From: Ectobius pallidus
Lineage: Eukaryota > Arthropoda > Insecta > Blattodea > Ectobiidae
Assembly: GCA_964059195.1 (NCBI GenBank)
Contig: CAXKWD010000007.1
Span: 21,959,023 to 22,023,022, forward strand
Reading direction: 5' to 3'
Length of the DNA: 64,000 nt
In this document: positions 45,721 through 56,648 of the stretch, piece by piece
Layout of the letters: every line of letters starts with the position of its first letter
Numbering within the stretch: the stretch's first letter is position 1
Position numbers and translations under genes: made by a program
Notes under the pieces: generated by a model
What the model was told of the DNA's origin: nothing
The model's input: only the letters and a program-made list of their open reading frames with translations
The model's database searches: none

Positions 45721-48074
45721 ATATGTATATTGTATATGTATATTGGCTGACCTCAGGTCTTGTTTGTTTGTTTGTTTTATGTGTGTATGTGTTTGATTGT
45801 TAGTTAACACTAATCTGTAAAGCACTGATGTTGCTGGGCGATTTTAAACTGATTAAAAAAAAAAAAGTACTTGTAAGGGAAATTGGAAGAGGAGCAGGAG
45901 GAGGCGAAGGAGTTTTCTGAGAAACCCGCCTATTCTTTCTGCCTCGGTATTAATAGAAGAAGTTTATTTCTTAAATTGCGATATCGAAACACAAAATTAT
46001 ATATATTTCCCACAAAGGAGGTAATCTGGCCCAGAATACAAAACACATATTATAGTAATACCACAGTATAAATATTAATACTAATACTTTGGTATACCAT
46101 GAGTGTTGATAGTTTTATTTGTAATATAATTTCGTTTTTGAACGCTTTGAACAAGGTTTCGGTCTAGAAATAATTATCTGGTGTGAACAAAAATGAATTC
46201 AAAAGCTAAATCCAATAACTGAGGTAAAACTCTGCACAAGTGGTATTCATGAAAGAAGAAAATACTATTTTGATTTTTTCATTCAAAGCAATGAATATAA
46301 TACACTTGTAAAAACGGTTAGAGATACACTATAATTTCCATTGCAAAAATCAGAAAACATTCGCCGGTTACAGAGAACGTTGCACGCGGATTGTTCATGG
46401 TTTTGTTTACGTAAATCATGATCCAAATTACATTCCCATGCGACCATGGGTGGAGGAAACATAGCAGGAATGGGGCAATGTCAAAGTGACTGCTACAGGA
46501 TAATGCTGTGGCCACAAGAGATGCTCTACAACAACTCGATGCCATTACATGGGGTTGGTCTAGCAACAGTCAAGATTGGAACTTAATCGAACACATGTAT
46601 GCTGGATAGAAGAATTCACAAATCACGAAAGAGCCCTCCAGATCCCACGAGAACTGGAAGTGGTCCCTCACGAGGAATAGGACAACATTCCTCAAAGGGA
46701 CATCAGAAGTCTTATCAGATGCATGGCTTAAAGGTGTGCGGGATATATTAGTGGCAAACGGTGGTCATACAAGGGCTAAATTAGTGTTTCATCAAGAAAA
46801 TGTCTCTCATTAAAGTAATTTTCAAGTTTTGTTTAGCACCATGTCACATACTTTCATTTGTAAATTGGATACAATGTAGCACGCAAATGACATTTACGTT
46901 AGTTTACAATGAATGCCAATCAATAGTTCCATGGCCTACCCTACTGTATAGACACAGATCCTCCTCAAATGGCCTCGAAGTTAAAAGGAGTATAAACACA
47001 GCTGAATTAAACAAAATAATGACTGGCGTACTAGAATGTACATGTGTTTTTCCTTAAAACTGTAATGAAATAAAATGTGTTCAAATTATCGTCCTTCTAA
47101 TTGTTTTGACTAGTATATAATGATCCTAACCTTAATGCTTATCGGTATAGAGCTGTCTAGTCATGCATTATATTATTTTAAACCTTTTTGTTTCGGGAGA
47201 TGTTAAATCAGCTGAAGCTTCATTAACATGCGAGATGTTTTCTTTACTAAATCTACTACATCTTACATCTAAATTATGGAACGTTATTCGTGGGGTCGAA
47301 TACACCGATCAGATCTCGGGCTTTGCGGATTGTAACATGATTTAGTTTGTTTTATATTTTACTTTATTTTGTTATTTCGTTTTCCTAGAATACTGCCTCT
47401 ATACATTTGATAATAAATTGTCACTGACGTCGAAGATTCAAGTTAATCAATGCCGTCTTTATAACAACGCAACAACGTGTCTCCATGGTAACATCAGGTA
47501 CATCGCACAAAATCACATTCGGAGGAGTAATATTAGTGACAGGAAAAGCGGTAAGTATACCATCTTATTGAAAATTGTAAGTAATGACGTTATTTTTACC
47601 ATCAGTATACCATTATCTTCTTCTATAAGGTACAATAAGTGGAAGTGGTAGACCGTTTGCTTTTGTGCGAAGCCCAAAACTGAGCCCGCAGAGATCTGAA
47701 ATTTTTAACATGGGTGGGAAGAATGTGGTCTGAATACATTTCAAAGCCTGATTTTTAATTTTAGATTTCGTTCGCGAGTTATGAACGAAAAACTGACGAA
47801 AAACGTTATTTTTTACAACAGGGCGCATCAAATTATCGAGTGCTACAACTTGGTTTATTAATTTGTTTTTATGTTCTCTATAACAAAAGAATTGTTCGTG
47901 TGTGTATGTATGCCATATCATATGCAAATCATCGACATGGTTAGATCTGAAATTATTTTTAACATAGGTGAACGGAAGAGGTAACATGTATTTAGGCCTC
48001 AATGGGAAATTATTGATCGATTTCAATGAGACTACACAAGTGGGTTTTTTCTTTCTTTTGAAGCCAGAGAACTC

Positions 48075-48410
48075 GGATCTTCCGAGGGAGGTGGCAGAGA
48101 TGGGGACGCCTTGGACTCGCATTCCGGAGGTCCCAGGTTCAAATCTCTTGGCAGGCCAATTAGCCATTTTTTCCATGGTTTCCCCAGTCGGAAAGGCAAA
48201 TACCGAATTGGATGATTGCTTGCCATGTCTCATTCTCCTTTTTCATCCTATACAAATTCATTTAAATAAATATTAGTTGAAATCTACGGACATAAAATAC
48301 ATCTACAATAGAAGTAGTTGATTAATCAATAGTTGCATGGCCTACTGTATAGACACAGATCCTCAACTCCTGATACGGCCCCGTTGCTTTAAAGAGTATA
48401 AATACAGCTG
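48075..48410 (+). mobile_element. tRNA-derived SINE, family A (unit 3)
   Basis: Head AGGTGGCAGAGATGGGGACG, box B AGGTTCAAATCTC, and the same body as 6024-6360. It is a positional equivalent carried by the segmental duplication. Confidence 0.68.
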
Positions 48411-48797
48411 GATTAAAAATAATAAGAAAAGAAAGACTCGGATGTGAAGGTTTTTCCCCCGGGCGTCTCACTACAGTTGTGAAAGACACCTCTTAAGCCA
48501 GATATTTTACCTTTTTAATTAGTTATTACTTATTATGAATGATCTACGTGTTAAGGTATGGTTCATTAATCTGAGGTTTGTTTTAATAGTTATAATTTAG
48601 TACCTCTAACAATAACATTATAATAAAAAATGAAATTACGTACTTCAGGCAATTTATGTATAAAACAAAATCAGTGTTAATAATATATTGTTTTAATTAT
48701 TCTGCTGTTACATAGACGATTTAAAAAGGCATGTAGCGTTGAATGAATGTGAATTAATAAACGCGGGCGAAGCTGCGGGTACCTGCTAGTCTATATA

Positions 48798-49373
48798 CGA
48801 GGGTCGTCTAGAATTGACTTAACAAAATAATAACGAAATATATCAACAGAAACTTTATTTACAAAGAGTTTCTACCAAGAAGACAAGGAATAAAGGCAGA
48901 GGCAACTTTTCAACGACTACGACGCGCTATCCAAAACAAGAGACGAGGAAAGTTGTGTTGAAAGGTATTTTTTATTCACAACGATCGCCCTCATTCAGCT
49001 GCTCAAACAAAGGCACAACTTCAACCTTTTGAGTGGGGCATTTTTGAAGATCCTCCTTACAGCCCTGGCCTGGCACTCAGCAATTCAGTTGTTTCCGAAA
49101 CTAAAGGCCTTTTTGGGTGGAAAAGAGTTCACAGCCGATGGAGACCTCAAAGCGGCAGTGGCATCCTGGCTCAGGTCTTTGGCGGTAGAAGAGAATAACA
49201 TGGGAACTGAAAAACTGGTACCACGTTACAACAAATACCTTGACAGCAATGGCAATTACGTTGAGAAATAGAGGAAGGTAATGTATCTTTGTGAATAAAG
49301 TTTTCTGTTGATACCTTTCGTTATTATTTAGTCATGCCAAATCGTTCTTTACTTTCTGAACCAGCCTCATAAT
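48798..49373 (+). mobile_element. Relic mariner (unit 3 copy)
   Basis: It has the same ends and a similar internal deletion to the unit 2 copy. The transposase remnant includes LFPKLKAFLGGKEF, KAAVASWLRSLAVEE and LVPRYNKYLDSNGNYVEK, which is the C-terminus, closest to an open frame in this copy (49029-49271). Confidence 0.83.
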
Positions 49374-49740
49374 AAGAGGAAGTTTTTCTGTGTTTGTTTG
49401 AAACATAAATATACGTGCAAATATGTTCTGAATATTTCAGTGCCTCATATATATATTTATATGATTCAGGTTCTCACATTTACAGTTAAAATTACAATGA
49501 AAATAACCACGTACCTCATCACAAGAGATGTTGGAAATGTTCTCCTCTTGCAACCACACAATACTGGCACCTTTTTAGGAAATTATCTTTCACGCGCATA
49601 AGTTCAGCTTCCGAGACAGAGTTAATTTCTCTTGTGATAGGCCTATGTGATATTATCTATAACAGTATGTGAATGTTATTTATGGGGAAACTTGAAAATA
49701 AAGTGTATAGGTCAATTTCCCATACATTACAAGAACTTAA

Positions 49741-49748
<8 letters not shown>

Positions 49749-49772
<24 letters not shown>
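49749..49772. repeat. (TA)n microsatellite
   Basis: A short run of alternating T and A, in the unit 3 spacer only. Confidence 0.85.
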
Positions 49773-49775
<3 letters not shown>

Positions 49776-50141
49776 TATTTATTTATTTATGTCCCCTTTA
49801 TAATTATTTGTTTATTATAAGATTCTCACTGTAAGAGATTTATCTGCAGAAATTTATATAAATATATTGTAAAGTTTAGTAAAAAAAATGAAAGGAATGT
49901 ACATTCTCCAATGCATGGTGCATTACTGGTAAAATCATTGCGGAAGCGACATGAAAAACGTAGTCCACACGCCCAGGGGAAAAACACCGAACAATGGTTT
50001 ATAGTTCATTAGGGCCCAGTTTCATCTTCTATCGTATCCATTTAAATTGATATCAGTGGAAATTTACTCCATATAATAGGCCTACAGCAATAATAAAAAT
50101 ACTTGACAATCAATAGTTCCATGGCCTACCCTCCTTATAGA

Positions 50142-50449
50142 AGGGGTACGCCGTAGCGTAGTGGTTGAGGCGCTGCGCCACAAACCGGAAGGTCGCGGGT
50201 TCGATTCCCGATGAGGTAGTTGGAGTTTTTCAATTGGCCTAATCCTTCTGGTGGCACTATGGCCCTGGGGTTGACTCAGCCTCTAACAGAAATGAGTACC
50301 AGGATCAATCCTGGGGGTAAAGGTGGCCGGTGCGTAAGGCTGACAACCTTACCACCTTCAAGTGACGAATGTCTAAAAAAAATCTGGGAGCCTCAACCTC
50401 CTGGAACCCTATGGGCCTCCATGGCCTGTAATAGGGAACACTTTACTTT
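50142..50449 (+). mobile_element. tRNA-derived SINE, family C, with 15-bp TSD
   Basis: The head has box A TAGCGTAGTGGTTGAGGC and box B GGGTTCGATTCCC. The exact duplication TACCCTCCTTATAGA flanks it (50127-50141 and 50450-50464). The tail ends AACACTTTACTTT. A second copy lies at 61023-61297 on the minus strand. It resembles a tRNA only in its first 75 bases. Confidence 0.9.
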
Positions 50450-51224
50450 TACCCTCCTTATAGACTCAGATCCCGAACTCCTGATAATGCCTCGTGGCTA
50501 AAAGGAATATAAACACAGTTGAATTTTAAATAAAGGGTTCAAAGAACTTAAGCGTGAATCAGCTGATAACCTTTGTTTCAAGCTTGGTGTGGTGTAACCT
50601 GGTTCCCTCCCCTTTGAGATCTCGCTATTGAATCTTTAGTCTGCAAGTGCAAATATACATTTCCGATAGGCCTATATAAATGGAACTTGAAAAAAGGATA
50701 CACAATAAATACGAATGTTAGAAAATAGAATAATGCTGTAATTTATTATGTAGGCTACTGTAATTATTACGATGTAATCACATATAGGACCATGTTAATG
50801 CTATTAAACTCCTTTAATTTTCTCCCATGCATCATCCATCTCATTTATGTTTACTCTAATTGTTGCTTTGCACTCTATTATTGTCTTGTACTCGTCACGA
50901 TTGCACTAAGTAGATACCTTTTTTAGGTATTGATAAGTTTGTCCCTTGATTCTCTTTGTCATATCTTCAAATTCGCCATCAAAAAGACAAAGGTACCGCG
51001 TAATGAAGTGAATTCATAGAAACGAATTTTTAACCACTACTTTTTGGTTTGCTACTGTTTCTATTTCCTGCGAGGGTTAAATGATATTAGATAACCCTCT
51101 GCCGGAATTGCATGATGAAACACATGAGTCACAAGGGAGAATCAAAATTTTACCCCGAAGTTAACAAATCCGGGATTAGAATGCTTTTAACCCCTGTCTA
51201 TGAGACCGGGCGTAGGTCTCCCTG

Positions 51225-51345
51225 TATAAGTAGGTCTTCTTTAGACCACACTAAGCTGGGTGTAAAAAATTCAATTTCTCTCTAGCTCAATAAAATCAAA
51301 CAAAAGCTTCTCAGAAGGCCGGCAACCATATGATCATATTATATT
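51225..51345 (+). promoter_or_regulatory. 5' part of the conserved upstream block of LRR gene 4
   Basis: TATAAGTA lies at 51225-51232 and the block runs to GATCATATTATATT, where it is cut by a 2.26-kb insertion. It resumes at 53605 and ends at the acceptor at 53682. The presumed promoter therefore lies 2.4 kb from the coding exon, against 0.2 kb for gene 3. Confidence 0.42.
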
Positions 51346-51981
51346 ATACTAGCGTGTGCCCGCGGCTTCGCACGCGATAATTATTTCAAAAATTAAAAAT
51401 TAAGAGCATAATAGTTAAATCATTATATTTATTAACACCAAAATCACGTGGACTACATACCACGATTAGATAGCGTTGCCTGGTAAAAGCGACCTCTGAT
51501 TCGAGTTCCGTGGCCCAGAAAACCCCTGCATAGTGAGTTTCGTCCAAGTCGAACAATGTTTGACCATATTTAGGCCTATATTGAATATCCCTCTTCCGTG
51601 TAGGTTGAAAATTTCATACGTCTGTGGGACTTGATATTCTAAACAAATGAATCGTCAAGGATGGACCTACAAAATCAAGCGATCGCCCGCGATAATTATT
51701 TCAGAAATTAAAAATTAAGAGCATAATAGTTAAATCATTATATTTATTAACACCTAAATCACGCCTGGTAAAAAGCGACCTCAGATTCGAGGTACTTGGC
51801 CCAGAAAACCCCTGTATAGTGAGTTTCGTCCAAATCGAACAACGTTTGACCCCATTTAGGCGTCGCGTGGTAAAAGCGACCTCAGATTCGAGGTACTTGG
51901 CCCAGAAAACCCCTGTGTAGTGAGTTTCGTCCAAATCGAACAACGTTTGACCATATTTAGGCCTATATTGATTATCCCTCT

Positions 51982-51997
51982 TATAATAATAATAATA

Positions 51998-52057
<60 letters not shown>
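51982..52057. repeat. (TAA)n microsatellite
   Basis: About 25 copies of TAA lie directly before the tandem-unit element, whose other end is also TTAATAATAAT. In reverse this could be a (TTA)n tail of that element. Confidence 0.85.
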
Positions 52058-52059
<2 letters not shown>

Positions 52060-53207
52060 TCAGGTTAACTGATATAACAAAGTGCCAGTATGTTTTGTTT
52101 AATCAGTTATGATTGCAGTTATGATATGCAGAATATAAAAAAAAGTCAAATTGGCCGGTTTCGGGATTTGAGCCATGGAACTCCAGAATGTGACGCCAAG
52201 ACGTTACCATCTCAGCCACCTGGGTCAGTTATGGGATAAGCGCATTTAAAGCAATAGTGTTGTCATAGCTAACTGTATTTTAATTGCCAAAGCCTTAGAA
52301 ATCACAGTAAAACAAAAGGTTATGATGTCAAGATAACTGATTTCCATTTTTTTTAAATAAATTCTTTCGAATACGTATATTACCATAAAATAGGCACTAA
52401 ATTGAGCATAACTCCGAAACAGGTCAACCGATTTTATCCAGTATCAATAGACGTCTTCCCATGGACATTATAAATGTGTATACCAAGTTTCATAAAAATC
52501 CGGTAAAGTGTATTTGAGTTACCGCGTCTTTAAAGTAGACACTAAATTGGGTTTTACTACGGTACCGGTCTACCGATTTGGTCCAATATCAGTAGACTTC
52601 TTCCCATGTACATTATAAATGGGTATACACAGTTTCAAGAAAATCCAATAAAGCATATTTGAGTTATCGCGACTTCTTATATATTAACATAAAATGCACT
52701 AAATTGGGCATTATTCTGGTACTGGCCAACCGATTTGGTCGAATATCAATAGACGTCTTTCCATGGATATTATAAATGCGTGTACGAAGTTTCATAAAAA
52801 TCCGAAAAAGCGTATTCGAATTATTGCGCATTTAAAATATACACTAAATTGGGTTTTACTCCGGTACCGGTCAACAGATTAGGTTCAAATTCAATAGGGC
52901 ACTTTTCATGGGCGTCATAAATGGGTATACCAAGTTTCGTGGCAATCGGATACAGCGTATTTGAGCTATGGCGCCTTTCTAATATAATCTATTAAAATAG
53001 GCACTAAATTGGGCATTACTCCGGTACCGGTGAACCGATTTGGTTCAATATCAATAGGGTTCTTCCCATGGACATTATAAATGTGTTTTCAAAGTTTCAT
53101 GAAAATCCAAAAAAGCATATTTGAGTTATGGTGCGTACAGACACACGGACATACAGACAGACGGACAGACATTTTTTCGTCCACCACACAATCTCATTGG
53201 CACTTAA
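52058..53207. mobile_element. Element made of five ~150-bp tandem units (copy B)
   Basis: It is the same element as 33134-34327, starting AATCAGGTTAACTGAT and ending CACTTAATAA, but with a fifth unit before the GACAGACGGACAGAC tract. Each unit has CACTAAATTGGG, CGGTACCGG and GTATTTGAGTTAT-like words. It is nested in the 51346-53604 insertion: the surrounding phrase ATCCCTCTTCCGTGTAGGTT is split as CCCTCT and CCTCTTCGGTG. Confidence 0.82.
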
Positions 53208-53604
53208 TAATAATCCTCTTCGGTGTTGGTTGAAAATTTCATATATCTGCGTGCCTTGACATGATAAACAAATGAGTCGACCAGCGTGAGCTACAACATT
53301 CAAGCGATCATAATGGTTTTATGACAAAAATAGCCAAAGCCTACTGTAATTGATTTGACATTGAAATGTGTAACTGAAAATTGATGCTTCGAAAACGATA
53401 AAATGCACGTTTTCTGCCAGTTTTTAACTCATAACTCAATAACGAAAGCAAAAACTAAAAATGTAATATGCCGAAAACCTTCCCGGGAATGTACTCAACA
53501 ACTTCCCAAAGTTTCATGGCGATCGGATGAATGGTGTAGTAATGCATAAAGGACACACACACAGACACACAGACACACATACATTCATTTTTATATATTA
53601 TATA

Positions 53605-53682
53605 GATTGTGTACATGTACGCGATGAAATTGTGAATAATTCACTTCAGAACCTGTGTTTTAATACAAAGTTTTCTCACTAG
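53605..53682 (+). promoter_or_regulatory. 3' part of the conserved upstream block of LRR gene 4, with acceptor
   Basis: It resumes ATTGTGTACATGTACGCGAT exactly as in gene 3 and ends CTCACTAG. Confidence 0.5.
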
Positions 53683-55125
53683 ATGTCACACCACCGTCAA
53701 CCAGAGAAACTTACTGAACTCGCATTCACATCCTTCACGGAATACATGGAAGATGAAGTCGTGCAATTGATTCAGTTGGTTTGTCCAACGTCACATTTCG
53801 AAATATTCCAGTTAATTAAAGAGTTGGATGAGGATTTTCCAATATCGTCGGAAATACTTGCTGTTGTGTCGAGAAAATGCATAGAACTGAAACGCTTCTT
53901 CCACGGCATGAGGCTTCCAGCGCCTATTGTAAATAAATTGACAGGATACCTACTGAACAATTTAAACAACAAGTTGTGCACATCTCCCTCGCATTTCACA
54001 TATTTAAAGGAACCAGGAATTACATTTCAGAAGTTCTTTTTAAGTAGAGAACCTGTATTAAGGCCAGTAACTGAAGTTTTCATTCATCGCGACGTTACAG
54101 AAATAAATCTGGGCACATATAAGTCGCTTGATTCTCCATTTGACAAAATTAGCTCCTGTGAATTCATTGTGCCTATGGTCCTAAGAGAAGCTCATAAGTT
54201 ACCAAGTTTAAAGGCACTAAATCTAAGACTAAAGTGTAAATTCCACGTTCAAATAGATAAGCTAGTTCTTCCGCCACAACTCGAAGAGCTGACGTTGTGT
54301 GAAGAACCATCCATCGCCGGTGAAGGTTTAAGAAGTGTTGTCGAATCATGCCCAAAACTGAAACATGTAAAGCTTACCGTCGCATCTGAAGAAGGCATAC
54401 ATCATATCCTTAAGTGCAAACACCTAGAAACACTGCATCTGATAGGAATCCCGGAGGGACATCTGGAGGAAGCCTGTGTTAAATTTATCGACGGCATACC
54501 AACCGATAAGACGAGCGATGGGTTGTGTACATCAAGTTTAAGGTCATTCGGATTAACACTGAAAGAGGAGAGCACTTTACATCTACTTGTTAATAAGTTA
54601 CCGATGCTAACCGAAATTGTATTGTGTTTAATGCATGATTTCGACCTGTTTAGCTTAACACAACTTAAGAATCTTCGTTCTCTGCGTTTGGATATCTTGC
54701 ATACAACCTCAAATGAATACAAAAAGATTCTTCCTGATTTGGGTAAAAACCTTGTGTCCTTGGACTTACGACATTACTACACTTTGGACATAGAATGCAT
54801 CGGTGAAACATGCAGTAACCTGAAATATTTATGTCTTTCCTCTAAAAAGGAGATCAATTCAAAGCCACCTTTGAAAATGTGTCCGAATTTCAAATCAGTT
54901 CAACATCTAAAAGTAAATATGCCTCTTGATTTTGATTGGACGGAATTTATTATTGCGCAATGCGTAAACCTTAAGGTACTCGACGTAATTGTAGAAAATA
55001 ATACTGATTTTCAAAATATCCTCAATCGCACCCCTACTGTTAGGTCTGAGGATTTATACTGGTTACCATATGATGAAACTGATTATGTAATTGCTCTTAG
55101 AGCTGTTATGTATTTTAAAGAGTGA
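53683..55125 (+). CDS. LRR protein paralog 4 (480 residues)
   Basis: This is an intact frame with ATG at the exon edge. Its N-terminus is closest to gene 3 (MSHHRQPEKL), with MRLPAPIVNKLTGYLL near residues 76-91, so the glutamate of the NELTGYL motif is changed to lysine. LRRs run from about residue 180 to 450. The block with TSNEYKKILPDLG and LVSLDLRHYY matches gene 1 rather than gene 3, a sign of sequence exchange. It ends DLYWLPYDETDY, then VMYFKE. There is no AATAAA directly after the stop, as in gene 3. The function is unknown. Confidence 0.85.
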   Translation: MSHHRQPEKLTELAFTSFTEYMEDEVVQLIQLVCPTSHFEIFQLIKELDEDFPISSEILAVVSRKCIELKRFFHGMRLPAPIVNKLTGYLLNNLNNKLCTSPSHFTYLKEPGITFQKFFLSREPVLRPVTEVFIHRDVTEINLGTYKSLDSPFDKISSCEFIVPMVLREAHKLPSLKALNLRLKCKFHVQIDKLVLPPQLEELTLCEEPSIAGEGLRSVVESCPKLKHVKLTVASEEGIHHILKCKHLETLHLIGIPEGHLEEACVKFIDGIPTDKTSDGLCTSSLRSFGLTLKEESTLHLLVNKLPMLTEIVLCLMHDFDLFSLTQLKNLRSLRLDILHTTSNEYKKILPDLGKNLVSLDLRHYYTLDIECIGETCSNLKYLCLSSKKEINSKPPLKMCPNFKSVQHLKVNMPLDFDWTEFIIAQCVNLKVLDVIVENNTDFQNILNRTPTVRSEDLYWLPYDETDYVIALRAVMYFKE

Positions 55126-55725
55126 CAATTTTTAAATGAAGTGATTCCCCGAATTATTCTGAATCCCGCCTATTATTTCTGCCTTTATTATAGTTGGCAA
55201 TAAGAGATGCACAAAGTATGAATGGCTATCGCAAATGAAGAACAGCATGAACCAATAGAAAGAAACCAAGTAAATTATAGTGAGTATTATTCACATAAAC
55301 TACGTGTTCAGTTTTATTTTCTTAAATTAAATAATAAGATGTGAAAATTAATTGACGAATTGTGTTAGTTATTGAATGTAACGCTTGTTACGCCTAAGTT
55401 TATGAAAATAACGCAAGTAAAGAAGTTTATTTGATTATTATTTAAATTAAATATCAAATGATTAATTTATTAATTAAATTAATATTTTGAAATATTATAA
55501 CACCATTGATCCTGCATAGCACTACACTTTCTTGTCCTACTATACTGTAATGTTTTTCCATTGAGACGTAGCCACAAGTACTTGTAAGGGAAATTGGAAG
55601 AGGGGCAGGAGGCGAAGGAGTTTTCTGAGAAACCCGCCTATTCTTTTTGCCTCCGTATTAATAGAAGAAGTTTATTTCTTAAATTGCGATATCGAAACAC
55701 AAACTTATATATATGCCCCACATCT

Positions 55726-55727
<2 letters not shown>

Positions 55728-55771
<44 letters not shown>
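55728..55771. repeat. (AT)n microsatellite
   Basis: About 20 copies of TA/AT, expanded only in unit 4. Confidence 0.88.
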
Positions 55772-55778
<7 letters not shown>

Positions 55779-56648
55779 CATATATACATATATATATTTC
55801 CCACAAAGGAGGTAATTTGGCCCAGAATACAAAACACATATTATAGTAATACCACAGTATAAATATTAATACTAATACTGTGGTATACCATGAGTGTTGA
55901 TAGTTTTATTTGTAATGTAATTTCGTTTTTGAACGCTTTGAACAAGGTTTCGGCATAGAAATAATTATCTGGTGTGAAGAAACATGAATTAAAAAGATAA
56001 ATTCAGAAACTAAGGTAAAACTCGTCTCAAGTGATATTCTGCAAAGAATAAAATACTATTTTGATTTTTCTTTCAAAGCAATGAATGTAATACACTTGTC
56101 AAAACAATTAGAGGGACACTATAATTTCCATTGAAAAAATCAGAAAACATTCGCCGGTTACGGAGAACGTTGGACGCGGATTGTTCATGGTTTTGTTGAC
56201 GTAAACATTATTCAAATTACATTCCTATGCGACCTTGGGTGGGGAGAACGAAACACAGCAGGAATGGGGCAAAATCAAAGTGACTGCTACAGGATAATGC
56301 TGTGGCCACAAGGGATGTACAAGCGCTCGATGTCATTACCAGGGGTTGGTCTAGCAACAGTCCAGATTGGAACTTAATCGAACACATGTAGCCTATGCTG
56401 GATAGAAGAATTCACAAATCACGAAAGAGCCCTCCAGATCCCACGAGAACTGAAAGTGGTCCCTCACGAGGAATAGGATAACATTCCTCAAAGAGACATC
56501 AGAAGTCTTATCAGAACCATGGTTTGAAGCTATGCGAGATGTATTATTAGTGGCAAACGGTGGTCATACAAGGGCTAGATTAGTGTTTCATCAAGAAAAT
56601 GTCTCTCATTAAAGTAATTTTCAAGTATGTTTTAGCACCATGTCACAC

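Larger units (their letters stand above)
37129..45866 (+). mobile_element. Jockey-like LINE with poly(A), interrupted by another LINE
   Basis: An exact 11-bp duplication AAGTACTTGTA (37118-37128 and 45865-45875) flanks the whole 8.7 kb, and unit 4 shows the empty site near 55575. The 3' end has 12 A. The first 250 bp look like a 5' untranslated region. ORF1 resumes near 40.73 kb after a minus-strand LINE, and ORF2 ends near 45.72 kb. The copy therefore looks full length at both ends, but is heavily mutated. The clade is inferred from a zinc-knuckle ORF1 that overlaps ORF2 by a few bases. Confidence 0.9.
51346..53604 (+). mobile_element. 2.26-kb insertion in the 5' block of gene 4 (nonautonomous retroelement-like)
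   Basis: It begins TACTAGCGTGTGCCCGCGGC and ends in a CACACAGACACACA tract and TTTTATATATTATATAG, interrupting CATATTATATATTGTGTAC as seen in gene 3. The first 600 bp contain tandem copies of an approximately 100-bp segment (GGCCCAGAAAACCCCTG at about 51.51, 51.79 and 51.90 kb). A (TAA)n tract and a second element (52058-53207) are nested inside. No coding frame was seen. Similar GC-rich ends (inverted) lie at 6714, 29763 and 48763. Confidence 0.75.
35238..53682 (+). repeat. Tandem segmental duplication, unit 3
   Basis: Block order matches units 1 and 2, with the 8.7-kb LINE insertion at 37129 and the 2.3-kb insertion at 51346. A block equivalent to about 9750-11620 of unit 1 is missing: near 50026 the sequence jumps from CCCAGTTTCATC straight into the SINE body. 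Remaining spacers (46000-47650, 50460-51220) show no gene. Confidence 0.83.
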
